Origin: Loxodes magnus
Lineage: Eukaryota; Ciliophora; Karyorelictea; Loxodida; Loxodidae
NCBI GenBank assembly: GCA_946699065.1
Contig: CAMPDV010000004.1
Coordinates: 1,364,001-1,428,000 of the forward strand
DNA: 64,000 bases
Direction: 5' to 3'
Shown: positions 24,801 through 34,980 of the stretch, one piece after another
Layout: every line of letters begins with the position of its first letter
Numbering within the stretch: position 1 is the first letter of the stretch
Position numbers and translations under genes: made by a program
The notes under the pieces: generated by a model
What the model saw: the letters and a program-made list of their open reading frames with translations, nothing else
Told to the model about the DNA's origin: nothing
The model's database searches: none

Positions 24801-26414
24801 TTGTACTTTCCGCTGAATTTTATAGATATGATAAGTGAAATGACAGTAAGACTCTTCTTTATTTATATTTGTATCTATTTCAAATTTTATGAGGAGATTT
24901 ATCAATGAGTCAGATTCATTTCACTTTAAATTAAATTTTCTAATGACATTGAATATTATAATATAAAACTTTATGTGATTTGATATAAAAAAAGAACTTA
25001 TAATGAGTGATTAACCTAAAAGGTTTGTTTGATACTGAAATATAATCTAAGAAAAACAATTTTATCTCTAATTATACGAAGAAGAAAGCAAATGACCTGA
25101 TTTAGATAAAAAAACCTTCTTTTAAATCTGAATTTATTCCTCTTATCATATATCTAGTTTTTAAACTAAAATTGACTTCTTTATTGACTATAAAAGCAAA
25201 AAATTAATTATTGTCTGACCAAAAATTAATAAAAATAAAATAGTAATAATTTGCTTAGTCATAATATTTTTATAAAAGGAACTATAGAAAAATATTTGAT
25301 ATAAAAACTAAAGAATAATAACTTTTTATAATTTTAAGATTTTAAAATTTTTATTTTGTTTCATTTAATTAAAAAATTCTTAAATTTCCAAATTTAGTTT
25401 TTAATTCTAGAAACTATAGATGCTTGATATTAATAAAGACTTTCATAATTTTATGAATAATTCCATTAATTATACTTTATTAACAATTATATTCATATTT
25501 TACAGCTTTAAATATTTAGACTCTCTAAGAATTAGGATGTATTAGCTATTTAATTGTTGAACTTTGCTTTATCAAATCTAGAAAAAATTAGTAAAAAAGT
25601 TCAGTTTCAGCATATTTTTTCTATCTTATTATGACTGTCTTCTATTTAAAATTCTATTCAACTTTTTTGAATAAACTAACTCTGAATAGTTAAAGATGGA
25701 TAAGCATTTAATGAGGGAAGCTGATTCTAAGAAGTATTAAATAGTTAAAAGTAAAATAAGCTTTTTAAAATAACTAAAAAGAGAAAAAAAATTATTTTTG
25801 ATAAAGAGAAAAGCAACTAAAATGCTTAAAATCTTTAAACTATAAATTTGAAAAGAGAATCAGTATCTTATCTTATCCTTCTGGATAGTAGCTACTATGC
25901 TTTGAACTTTTTAAATTTATTAGATACTCATTTTTTTTATATTTCCTATGCTGAAACCTCTATTCATAAGGTAAAAAGAGTAAAATTAAAGAGTAAAAAA
26001 TAGAATCTTGCAGATTTCTTCTCTTCCATATAATTAAAGGAAGACTAACAAGCAAAAGATTAAAGGCATAAGTTTTAATAAAGCTTAGTTATAATATTTT
26101 AATAGTATTATTAATTTTAGGTTTACTTATTTATATTCAATAATAGATATTACATACTTTTTCTAACTTATTATTATGGTTTAATTATATATTATATATT
26201 ATATGCTTATTTAAAAGATAACTCTTCTGCTTTATAGCATTTTTAAATGATGATATTAAAACTTAATTTTAGGGATTTAAAACTAAATTTATTATATTTG
26301 GAAAAAATTGTAATTAGATTTAAAAAAATTATTGACTTGATTTAAACTTCTTTTTTTATTCTTATGTAAAGTAGAAATTGAGGTGATTTTATTCTAAAAT
26401 AAATAGAAATAAAA
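21839..26414. other. Long AT-rich stretch, possibly with decayed coding DNA
   Basis: 4.6 kb without a gene I can defend. From about 23.7 to 26.1 kb several frames alternate in looking protein-like, as expected for a decayed gene. The best piece, at about 24650-24860, reads FNLTLEYFKENFAIWMEDDV, resembling the GT13 enzyme at 16.5-19.0 kb around its metal site (LNLTLGFIKYRAIVYGEEDI). No RNA gene or mobile element recognised. Confidence 0.4.
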
Positions 26415-27294
26415 ATGGAATAAAATCTAAGCGATTAAGAAGAATCTTTAACTATATAAAATGTTCATTTAAAGATTGAAAGAAATGTTTTCTAATAAAC
26501 TCCCGATGATTAAAAGAGTAAATAGCTTGATATACAGAAATTAAGCTCTGATAGCAACTCTGAAACTAGTAGAAGTGAAAATTAATAGCAGATAACTCCG
26601 ACTTAAAAAGACTATCTTAATTCCAAGGATATATTGCTTTAATAAGAAAAATAAATTAATTTGGATTAGGAAAAATTAGAAAATTTGTAAAACTAAAAGC
26701 AAAGCTAGAACATTAGTTAATCTAAAGACAATTTAGAAGTTGGCTTAACCTGAGTTTCTTTTATTAAATACTTCCATTATTTTCTAATTTTTGTAAATTT
26801 TGCTTTTGTATCAGCAGCTGTAGCTGCTTTAAGTTTTGATGCAAATTTTGAAATTTATAGTAGAAACGAAATATTTGATTGTTCTGAACTAATTAAAGGA
26901 CTACTTATCTCTTATGTTATTGTGATGTTTAGTAAGATTGTACTAAAACTAATTTAGAATATAAGTTAAAGCTTTGAAAAGAATGTAAGTGATTATTTGC
27001 AGCTAAGTAGAAAATAATGGTGAATTATTTGAATAATAATACAAGCTTTCTCTATGTAAATTTTTTATTTATAGATACTTAATCATTTGGATAGTATTAG
27101 TTGGCTTTTTGGTATGAAGCTTTGATAAATTCGAGACTAACGATAAGAGGTTAGTACATATTCTTCAAGCAATTTGTATTTGATATTGAATCGAGTAATT
27201 TTGCATCATATTTTTGTACTTACTTACCGGCTTTTTTACTAAAATAACTTCAGTTAGTGAGAGTTATCATACAACGATTACTGAAAGATATTGA
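26415..27294 (+). CDS. Multispan membrane protein, hypothetical
   Basis: 286 residues with a 19-nt intron (27056-27074). The ~110-residue N-terminus is Gln/Ser/Asp-rich and cytosolic-looking. Hydrophobic segments follow: SFIKYFHYFLIFVNFAFVSA, ELIKGLLISYVIVMFSKIVL, a long one spanning the intron (WWIIWIIIQAFSIYLIIW), and LVHILQAICIWYW onward to FLYLLTGFF, so about four to five helices. Several Trp in the helices are TGA. The exon before the intron is 641 nt (3n+2) and the frame after it runs exactly to TGA 27292. A second GTAAGT...TTGCAG stretch of 18 nt just upstream of the third helix could be another, in-frame intron. No transporter or channel signature was seen. Confidence 0.7.
27056..27074 (+). 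other. 19-nt intron in multispan membrane protein gene
   Basis: GTAAATTTTTTATTTATAG. Length 3n+1. It interrupts a codon in a transmembrane helix; removal keeps the helix hydrophobic and leads in frame to TGA 27292. Confidence 0.75.
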
Positions 27295-28494
27295 TCTTAA
27301 GAAAAACAATTTTAAGACTATTTATTACTTCTAAAAATAAACTTTTAGACTTATTAAATCTGCTTACTATGAAACTTTATTATACATTAGGAAAATTTCT
27401 AGTTTTTAATTCAATTTTATATAGTAACTAATACTTTAAACGTTAAAGGTAAAATTTAAATACTTTATAATGCAAAATTCATATAATATATAGAAATTAA
27501 ATATGTATACCTATATTTACAAATATTGCAATCTCAATTTTAAAGTTTAGAAATAGTAATAACCAAAATAATTAATATACTTTTATTTAAAATCCAAGGA
27601 AGTATAATATTAAAGAACAATAATTAAATATAAAATTTAAATTATTTAAAATTATTAAAGCTAAAAATTATTTAATCTCATATTATTTTTGCTTTACACA
27701 AATATTTAGTAATATTTTAATTTTTTAATTATAAATCTCATTAATTATTTAGTGAACATTTTATTTTGTAATTAAAAAACAATCAAATCGATATCTACGA
27801 AATATCTCTACTAACATACTATCGAGATATCATCCTCTCTTTTCATTCTTTTAATAGCTTAAGATTTTATGGTCTAAAGATGTCCTTCTAATCTGAGCAT
27901 AACCAATGTATCTTTAAATCTGTAATTATTAATATTTTTTACTCTCTTTTAATATTCTAAATATTATTAATATCAATCTATCTCTAAATGTACATTGAAT
28001 GAGTAAATTACACCAAAGAGGTAGCTTTAAATCTAAATACAATAAAAAAGAAAAAGATTGATTATTAATTTCTTTAAGAATATGAATTATATGGGTTTAC
28101 TTTGAAAATAGTTATAATAATATGAAATTATGGTTATATAATATGTAAAAAACCTTATTCTTCCATACTAAGCCCTTGATAATACCTTTTAAGCAGATAG
28201 CAGCAATTATTGCTATTAAAAGCAAAGAGAGGAAATATTAATATTAAAGATGAATATAAATCAATAAAAGATATATATTAGTCTGTTTATATTAGAGGTT
28301 ATTTGTATAGTCTAAACATCTACTTAACAAATTAAATTGAAAGTTATTACATTTTGCATTCAAATACCATTATATAAAAAATGCTTTTCTATTATTCTTT
28401 GATCTTCCTAAATTCTCATCTTTTTTAACTTTCATATTAATTTTTTATTGCAAAATTAGTATAAAATATTCAAAAAATGTTAGAAGAAAAATTA
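27295..28494. other. Intergenic spacer
   Basis: AT-rich; no protein-like frame, RNA gene or clear repeat until the retroelement tail begins at about 28495. Confidence 0.5.
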
Positions 28495-28555
28495 AAATAA
28501 ATAAATAAATATGATTACAGAGCACTTAGCACTTCGTTGGCGCGCAGCTCTTTCA
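28495..28555 (-). repeat. Retroelement 3'-terminal hairpin plus ATTT tail, copy A
   Basis: About 50 nt shared with 31988-32047 at roughly 85 percent by eye. On the minus strand it reads AGAGC ... CCAACGA ... GCTCT, a stem of 5 bp closing an internal region, followed by (ATTT)n. The differences between copies are mostly C/T and A/G changes. Confidence 0.6.
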
Positions 28556-28729
28556 GTATTAATATTTAATATTAAAAAAGTGTTCTCAAAAGCTTGATTT
28601 CATTCTATTCGTCCAAAGAATCACTTCATCTTCTCCAAATGGGGAATCTTTTCTTATTAAAAATTATTCTTAAATCTTGAATCAAATGCTTCAGTCTTCT
28701 TGAATAAGGTTCAAATGAGAATTAGTTAT

Positions 28730-28915
28730 TAAGTCATTAATTAGAAGAGCTGTCAGTCAAATTTTCATACTACTAGAGAGAACCCTCGGAGTAAGTTAGG
28801 TATGTTTCAACTGAGCTTAGCCATCCTTCCCCGTGGTGAAATCTAGTGCGAGATTACTCACAATGCAGTATACACTGCACCAGATTACCTACTATTTTTT
28901 CTGAAGCGGCCAACA
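28730..28915. other. GC-rich island 1
   Basis: Markedly more GC (near 45 percent by eye) than the surroundings. It lies within the retroelement remnant. I cannot tell whether it is decayed pol coding or a structured RNA; it contains a small inverted pair around ATGCAGTATACACTGCA. Confidence 0.4.
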
Positions 28916-28994
28916 TCCTTTTTATATATAATATAATAAAATTAGAAAGCATCTAAATAAATAATATTGATAATTAATTAATTTCAACTGAAAA

Positions 28995-29285
28995 AGTTTT
29001 TGGACCGGAAACTCCTTTCCGATTGCACGACCCGACGCTCTCTTTTTATGGAATAACGGGGATATCCTGTTGTGCTCCAGGCACAACTGCTAGGGAGCTC
29101 CATCGCTATGAGCAGCCAGGCTTCAAGCCCCTACCAAGAGCGGATAATCTCAAAGACAGTGTTCCCTTCAGAAAATGACTCTAACCAGGGACTTTCTCAG
29201 CGACAGGAAAGGAACTTGTTCCTAGTCTTAAAACCAGAAAGTGTTGCCACGAAAGTCATCCTCAGCTCCTCCATCTTTTCAATTA
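28995..29285. other. GC-rich island 2
   Basis: About 290 nt near 48 percent GC in a ~25 percent GC background. All six frames are open under this code. Minus-strand frames give plausible but unrecognised protein (MEELRMTFVATLSGFKTRNK and onward), in the orientation expected for coding DNA downstream of the gag ORF. Structured RNA is the alternative: a minus-strand GAAAGTCCCTGG recalls the conserved CR-I of RNase MRP/P RNAs, but I could not find the other conserved regions. Confidence 0.4.
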
Positions 29286-29417
29286 TATATAATATTGATA
29301 ATAAAAATGAATTTAATTAATCAAAATTAATATAATTCTAGCATAATAATAATCCATAATAAAAATAACATTTACATATAAAAATTATTATTAATCTAAA
29401 TATTTCACAAGAAGCTT

Positions 29418-29629
29418 ATGACAAGAAAACTTAAGATTCTAGAAATGGAGAAAGCAGAAGAGGAAGAAATTAAAGATGAGTTGAATTTAGGAGTAATTAA
29501 AGTAAAGTAATGAGATCATGACAATATTAAAAAATAATTAAAAAATTTACTAACGTCCATAACTGAAGGAAGCAATTCTTGCATATATAAAGACGTAAAA
29601 AAATCTCTATTAGTTAAAATTTACATTTA
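29418..29629 (+). CDS. Possible short plus-strand ORF inside the element
   Basis: ATG 29418 opens a charged helical reading (TRKLKILEMEKAEEEEIKDE, then NLGVIKVKQWDHDNIKKQLK) of about 70 residues, on the strand opposite to the gag ORF. It may be a relic of older host or element coding. No terminator or homology recognised. Confidence 0.25.
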
Positions 29630-29639
29630 AATGAAATTA

Positions 29640-30520
29640 GTTAAATATAAAAGTTCGGGTCGCCCAATTTTAGCGAGATTGGAACTCGGATTTTTCCAGG
29701 TTTTCCCTCCTTTAATTTGCCTTGGTTCCATCTTAATCTTGTATATTGAACTATCCGGGTTACAATACATTCTTTTCATTCTTGCTTCTTCTTTTTTTCT
29801 TCTTTTTTTGCCCTTTTATCCAATAGTTTCTTTATTTCTATTGAAATTTCCAACACTTCCTATAAAGGTGTCATATACTTCCACAGCAGAAACATTTCTT
29901 TTTGATTTTTAATTATTTTTCTTGATGGATTTGCTCTTTTTAGGCTTCTATTTCCATTTGTATAGCTCCAGTTTTGCTTTGATCTTTCTTTAATGTTTAC
30001 AATTTCTCTTCTATTTTTATGAGTCTGTTATCCAGTTCAGTCTGTTTCTGAAGTTAATTTTAGGATTAGCTATTCTGACTTTGCGATATGCTTCAAAAGG
30101 CGCTTAGTTCTCTTTCCTAGGACATGAGTCTCGACTCTATTTCTTCTGCTAGGTTAAGTTAATGCATTAGCTTCTCGTTGTCCTTCCTAAGCTTTTTAAC
30201 CTCTTCCTGGAGGTTTAATACAACTTTAATGAGCTGTTCCATGCTCATCTGGCCTGAAGGGTTAAATTCTGTACCCTCCTGGCGCAAAGCAGATTTCGCC
30301 TGTTTTCTAGGCTTCTCCTCCGACGTTGGAGTAAGCACATGAGTGTTTTTCTAAGTCTGTTTCCGTTCTTCGTAGCTCTATTGTGTTCCAGGTTGTTAAG
30401 ATTATTAAAAAAGGTTTAGCTTAATTGTAAGAAGACTGTTCAAGATTTGCTTCTGGTTTCCTCTCCTTCTTCGAGGAGGTTAATAGAAACCCTTTTTGAA
30501 GCCTTTTTTTCAATAGAAAT
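29640..30520 (-). CDS. Gag-like retroelement protein with coiled coil and CCHC zinc knuckle (copy 1)
   Basis: Minus-strand reading: a basic Ser/Pro-rich N-terminal part containing TPTSEEKPRKQAKSALRQ, a long coiled coil (MSMEQLIKVVLNLQEEVKK ... LMSQERELSAFW ... TELDNRLIKIEEKLQTLK), and a CCHC knuckle CFCCGSIWHLYRKC (C-x2-C-x4-H-x4-C), then a Lys-rich tail. The knuckle Trp and the Trp after ELSAF are TGA, so the element is adapted to the host code. The coiled coil plus knuckle is typical of ORF1/gag nucleic-acid chaperones. Upstream of about 30370 the frame is uncertain (at least one shift is needed to join IEKKASKRVSINLLEEGEE to the rest), and the 3' end is not defined by a TGA. Least decayed of the three copies. 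Confidence 0.65.
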
Positions 30521-30530
30521 GTTTATAAAA

Positions 30531-31619
30531 GAAAACTAATAATAAAATTACTATACACAAAAGATTTGTAAAATAAAAATATAAAATAAATAAAAATTAT
30601 TTTAGAATAAATAAAGTTAATAAAAAATAAGATTTAAACTTAATATCTAAAATATTTATTTAATTAAAAAAATTATTCTCATTCATATTATTTTCTTAAA
30701 ATAATACAGATTTTGCAAATTTTTTTCTTTTGTTAAAATTTTTTTTTAAATATAATTGTAAAAAACCAATTAAAAAGTTTGTTTTTAAACTAAGAAATTT
30801 AAATTTTTTCTATATACTATACATAATGTGAAAAAATTATGTCTAATCATATTTGTAAACAAATTAAAGTTTAAATTTTAAATTTTTATATTATTATTCT
30901 AAAAACTAAGAAGTAATTTTTATTCAAATGATGTAGGCAAATGCAAATACTATACTCCCTAAAAATAATTGTAACTTCAAATTTAGAAGTATAAAGTGTT
31001 TTAAAATTAAGATCAATCTATTATAAAAATTTTATTTTTAATAACTTAATAAAAAGCCTTTTCTTAAGTATTCCAATTGATAAATTTATTTTCAACTTTA
31101 CCATTATTTAAAAAGTTTTTATTAGCTGCATAGTCTAAAATAAGAGAAAATTAATCATAGCACGTTTGCAAATATTTAAATATTTATATAATTTAGGAAA
31201 GTTTAAAATAGATTTATATTTTTAAAGATAGCTAAAACCATTTATAAGTATTTAATCTTTTATAAAAATTTATTTTTGGTTCTAAATAAAAAATAATTTT
31301 GAAAAGTTTGTGCTTCTGTTCTTTTAGGTAATCCAATTTACAAATAAAAATTAATTTTTCTTATTATTAAAAGCATTATAAATTAAATGAATCATAATAT
31401 TATTTTTTAAATGAATTTTGCATTTGTAAAAGTTATTAAATAATTTGAAATAAATAATTTGCAAATTTTAATTTAGCAATCATTGAAAATATTTATAAAC
31501 AAAATGTTTTGCAGAGAATCTATTTTTCCTTATTTTTTATGGCTTTTTATCTATGTAAGGAAATAAATTTTTATACGTTAACTAGCTTTTCTTTTTTAAA
31601 TATAAATAAGGAATAAAAG
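30531..31619. other. Very AT-rich spacer
   Basis: Below about 20 percent GC by eye, with long A and T runs and no protein-like frame in it. Nothing recognised. Confidence 0.5.
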
Positions 31620-32047
31620 ATGGGAAAACTTAAAAAATATCTGATCGAATCGTTCACAACAGTGAGTGGAAAACATTTATTAAGGTTTGAAGACAAATAA
31701 TTTGTTGGATTTTCACCTTTGGTGACTAAACAAAAGATTCTGTGCTAGTAAAGCTTTTTAAAAGAGGAATAAAATCCCATCATTTGGTAACAAAAGAATA
31801 TAATCTGTTAAGGCCTTAAGAATAGTTAAAGATAGAAGTAAAATCTGTCTAAAATAAACAGAAATAAAGATAAAGAGATTTAGCAAGGCAATTATTTCTC
31901 CATCTAATAAAATATTTCTTAAATTTCAAAGTAATTGAAAGATATTATGATCAAATAACTTGAAGAGAATCCTAAAGTTTTCATTTAAAATAAATAAATA
32001 AATTTGATTATAGAGCGCGTAGCACCTCGTTGGTGAGCAGCTCTTTT
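31620..32047 (+). CDS. Possible small ORF overlapping element tail copy B
   Basis: From ATG 31620 the plus frame reads MGKLKKYLIESFTTVSGKHL, LRFEDKQFVGFSPLVTKQ and a Gln/Lys/Asn-rich continuation into the element tail. The first 50 residues look genuine; beyond that it could be spacer. No homologue or terminator recognised. It may be a decayed gene interrupted by the element. Confidence 0.3.
31988..32047 (-). repeat. Retroelement 3'-terminal hairpin plus ATTT tail, copy B
   Basis: Second copy of the 28495-28555 unit, same orientation, again followed on the minus strand by (ATTT)n. No gag sequence lies directly upstream, so this would be a 5'-truncated insertion, the usual outcome of target-primed reverse transcription. 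Confidence 0.55.
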
Positions 32048-32867
32048 AAATAATAGAGCCTAAAAAAATATGAAAGCTAGAGACTCAGTAAAACGGAGAA
32101 GTGTTAAAACCATGATAATTAAAAGGAAAAGGATTTCAACTATGCTAAAAATAGGCAACTGAAATTGATTGAAAATATATGGAAGCCAAATTTACTTAGA
32201 TTTGAAATTCATAAAAATAATATAATGTTTGTTATAATATATTATATATTATAAATAAATAGAATTTAAAAGCATATAATTTAAATCTTTTATAATGTCA
32301 GATTTTTAATTTATTAAGATCTAAATTAAATTAATGTATTAGTTACAATTAGATTTTATAATTAATTATTATGACTCTTAATAAATAAATTAATATATCT
32401 TAGTATTTTTATTATAGAATTTATAATTAAAATAGTCATTTATTTTAAAAAAGATAAATTATTAAGCAATTTTAAGTATGTTAATGAATTACAGCGTTAG
32501 GTATTATATAAATTTAATTTAGTTGCTAAGCTAACATTTTTTCTTTATTTTCTTTTTATAGAAAACTCAAACATGTTCTAAATAATATTAATACTGAGTA
32601 CTTTTGAAAATTTATAAAGATTTTAAAAAAGATATTCTACTAAATTAATTATATCACTTCTTTAGTTACTGCAAAAGAAATCTTTTATAACTGATGTAAA
32701 CACTGTTTATAATTTAAATTTTCATAAAAAAGATAATTTTTTTTATAGGACTAAAGTATCTGAAGATGATAAATATACTTAGCAAAGTTTCTTTGATTAA
32801 GATATTTTCTTTAGGATTTTTAATTAATTTTATTTCAATTATATAGTTATTTCAAGTTTCTTGAAGA
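32048..32867. other. Intergenic spacer 3' of the TPR gene
   Basis: AT-rich; a short weak extension of element-like sequence may reach to about 32180. No gene or RNA recognised. Confidence 0.45.
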
Positions 32868-34769
32868 TCATTTTCTTTCCATTTCTACTAATAATTTTTT
32901 TATTGCTGTCAATTCTAGTTGATCAAGATTTCGACCTTACTGCTCTAATTTACTGGCATATTATATTATTTTTTCAAATGGTAATTTGGAAGTTTAATGA
33001 AGTTGATATAAAAGATGGGGCTTATTTAAAAAGTAATTAAAATCGTTTCTTTTCTTTAAAAAAACACCAAACATTTATGGTTTTCTAAGAGTTTTTTCTA
33101 ATATTATGCTCTTTAATTCAACTTCAATATTTCCAATTTTTTTTACTTCTTAAGCTACTGTATAATCAAATTTATTTATATTTTTAAGCTCAAATTTGGC
33201 TTAAATTTATGCTTTAAGGTTTTTAAACTCATTTAATAAATGATTCGTCGATTAATTTAACTATTATTATACCTACTTTGTTTAAAAGCCATCCAAAAGT
33301 TTTATTACTTTAATAAATTCTTAAACTTTTTATATTTTCAAATTCTGAAACTAGATTTAAAATTCATTTAGGTTTGTATAATCAATAGTGTTTTAGGAAA
33401 TATATGTTTCTAGAAAGAAAGAAGTTTATTGCATTATTGCTGCTTTCTCTATAATTTAAGTTATTTCTGTATTTTTAATTCTATTAAATTAAGCTGTGTT
33501 AATCCAATATTATTAGTTAGAATCATTGCTATTCTAAATTATTTATAGAGTTTAGTTCATATCTATAGTAGCCTTTTCTTCATTTAGAAGCTTCATATAA
33601 TGCTTAGCGCGATTGAAATATAAAATAATTTAAGTAGGGTTATTATTTATTGCTATACTAAGACAGTTTATAGCTTCTTCATCTTTTCCTAAATAACTTA
33701 GTAGATTTCCTTTATAAATATAAGCGAAGACATAGCTTTGATTTATTTGTATTGCTTAATTTCAGCATTTAATGGCTTCTTAATTTTTACCTTACTACTT
33801 TAAAGAATTTCCTTTATTGATATAAGCTACCATACATTTAGGATCAATTTTCAGTGAATTGCTTAAGCAAATTATAGTCTCTTCGTATCTATTTAATTAA
33901 ATAAGACAAGCTGCTTTGTTATTGTAAACATGGAGTAATTTTGAATCAATTTTAATAGCTTTATCGTAGCACTCGATGGCTTCTTAATATCTACCTAATT
34001 ATGCAAGTAGGTCTCCTTTACTGAATTAAACCTCTTTGATATTAGGATTTAATAACTCGGCCTTGTTATAACACAGCAAGGACTCTTCTTTTTTATCTAA
34101 ATGTCATAACGAAAGACCTTTGTTGAGTCAGAGAGCGGCATAATTAGGATTAATACTTATAGCTTTATTATAGCATTAAATGGCTTCTTCATCTCTATTC
34201 AACTTATTTAGAGCAAGGCCTTTGTTTATATAAGCTTCTGTGCAATTTTTGTTAATTTTTATTACTTAATCTAAACACTCAATAGCTTCTTCGTTTCTTC
34301 CAGCATAATGTAAAGTAAGTCCTTTATTGCTTAAGGCTTCTACACTATTTGGATTTATAAGTAATACTAAGCCAAAACATTCTACAGCTTCTTCATTTCG
34401 ACCTAAATAACTTAAAGAAATTCCTTTTTATAGATAGGCCTTAATATAGCTTGGATCTAGTTCTATTGCAGTATTAAAGGACTCAATAGCAGCTTAGAAG
34501 TTATTTTTCTAGAAATTTAGTAGCCCTTATCTCATAATTTCATGTTCAATAAAAAACGCTATAGATTCCTACTATTCCATATTAGTATATTTCTTAAGTT
34601 CATATGATCTATTTAACTATCATTTTAATACTTCCTTATTTACTTTGTTTAAATCGTTTAAGAACGTATTTAGCTATTCTTTATTGCATGATACCTTATT
34701 TATTAACTTTAAGCTATTTTATTATTTTAGATACCATGTTCTTAGATATTTTCTAACATAAATCTTCAT
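32868..34769 (-). CDS. Tetratricopeptide-repeat protein
   Basis: 633 residues in one exact frame. After ~110 N-terminal helical residues come about ten consecutive 34-residue TPRs, for example NEEAIECLDQVIKINKNCTE, AYINKGLALNKLNRDEEAIQ and YQEAIECYDKAIKIDSK, with the usual W/L-G-Y-A-F-A-P pattern. The last ~200 residues are non-repeat helical (EFKNLKAQIQAKFELKNINK and LEQQGRNLDQLELTAIKK). TPRs form superhelical protein-binding scaffolds; the partner is unknown. The TGA I take as terminator follows KKLLVEMERK; the next in-frame TGA lies 11 codons on, so the end could shift slightly. Internal TGAs (LKCWNQA-type positions, ALWLNKG, SLWHLD) are Trp. The gene sits intact between element copies. 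Confidence 0.88.
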
Positions 34770-34980
34770 AATTGCAGTTGCTTATATAGACCTTTGTATT
34801 AGTGCTAGTATACTTCAATAAACTGATAATTAGCATAAATTTGCAAATATAATATGATGCAGATAATTTTAAATTGCTGCTTATTTAAAATATGATATAG
34901 CAAAGGCTAAATTTTATTGGAAATGCAAGCTTTTTGATTAAAGATTAATTATTTAATTGTCTAACTTTAAGAATATTAAG

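Larger units (their letters stand above)
28495..30530 (-). mobile_element. Non-LTR-type retroelement remnant (gag-like ORF to ATTT tail)
   Basis: On the minus strand, a gag-like ORF (30520 to about 29640) is followed by GC-rich segments and then, at 28555-28495, by a short hairpin and an ATTT tandem tail. The same hairpin plus tail occurs once more at 32047-31988, and diverged gag copies occur at 35 kb (plus) and 47 kb (minus). A gag with zinc knuckle, no long terminal repeats that I can find, and a simple-repeat 3' tail fit a non-LTR retrotransposon. I could not recognise an endonuclease or reverse transcriptase; that part seems deleted or decayed. Confidence 0.55.

Noticed and set aside
23774-26090. 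A single ~770-codon open frame on the plus strand
   Set aside because: With no stop codons every frame is open; protein-like stretches move between frames and the Trp (TGA) content is too high for one real protein.
28505-28640. Plus-strand reading resembling reverse transcriptase motifs (ITEHLALRW...NIKKVFSKAW)
   Set aside because: The orientation conflicts with the gag ORF and the ATTT tail, the catalytic Asp are absent, and copy B does not conserve the reading.
28995-29285. SRP RNA or RNase P/MRP RNA
   Set aside because: Only a fragmentary CR-I-like match; the SRP helix-8 tetraloop and other conserved regions were not found. Kept only as a question in the findings.
29072-29320. Plus-strand ORF free of TAA/TAG/TGA in the GC-rich island
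   Set aside because: Higher GC explains the openness; no recognisable domain, and the element runs on the other strand.
31988-32047. tRNA-like D-arm (TAGCACCTCGTTGGTGAGC)
   Set aside because: No T-arm, no plausible anticodon arm and no box B in either copy; better explained as an element 3' hairpin.
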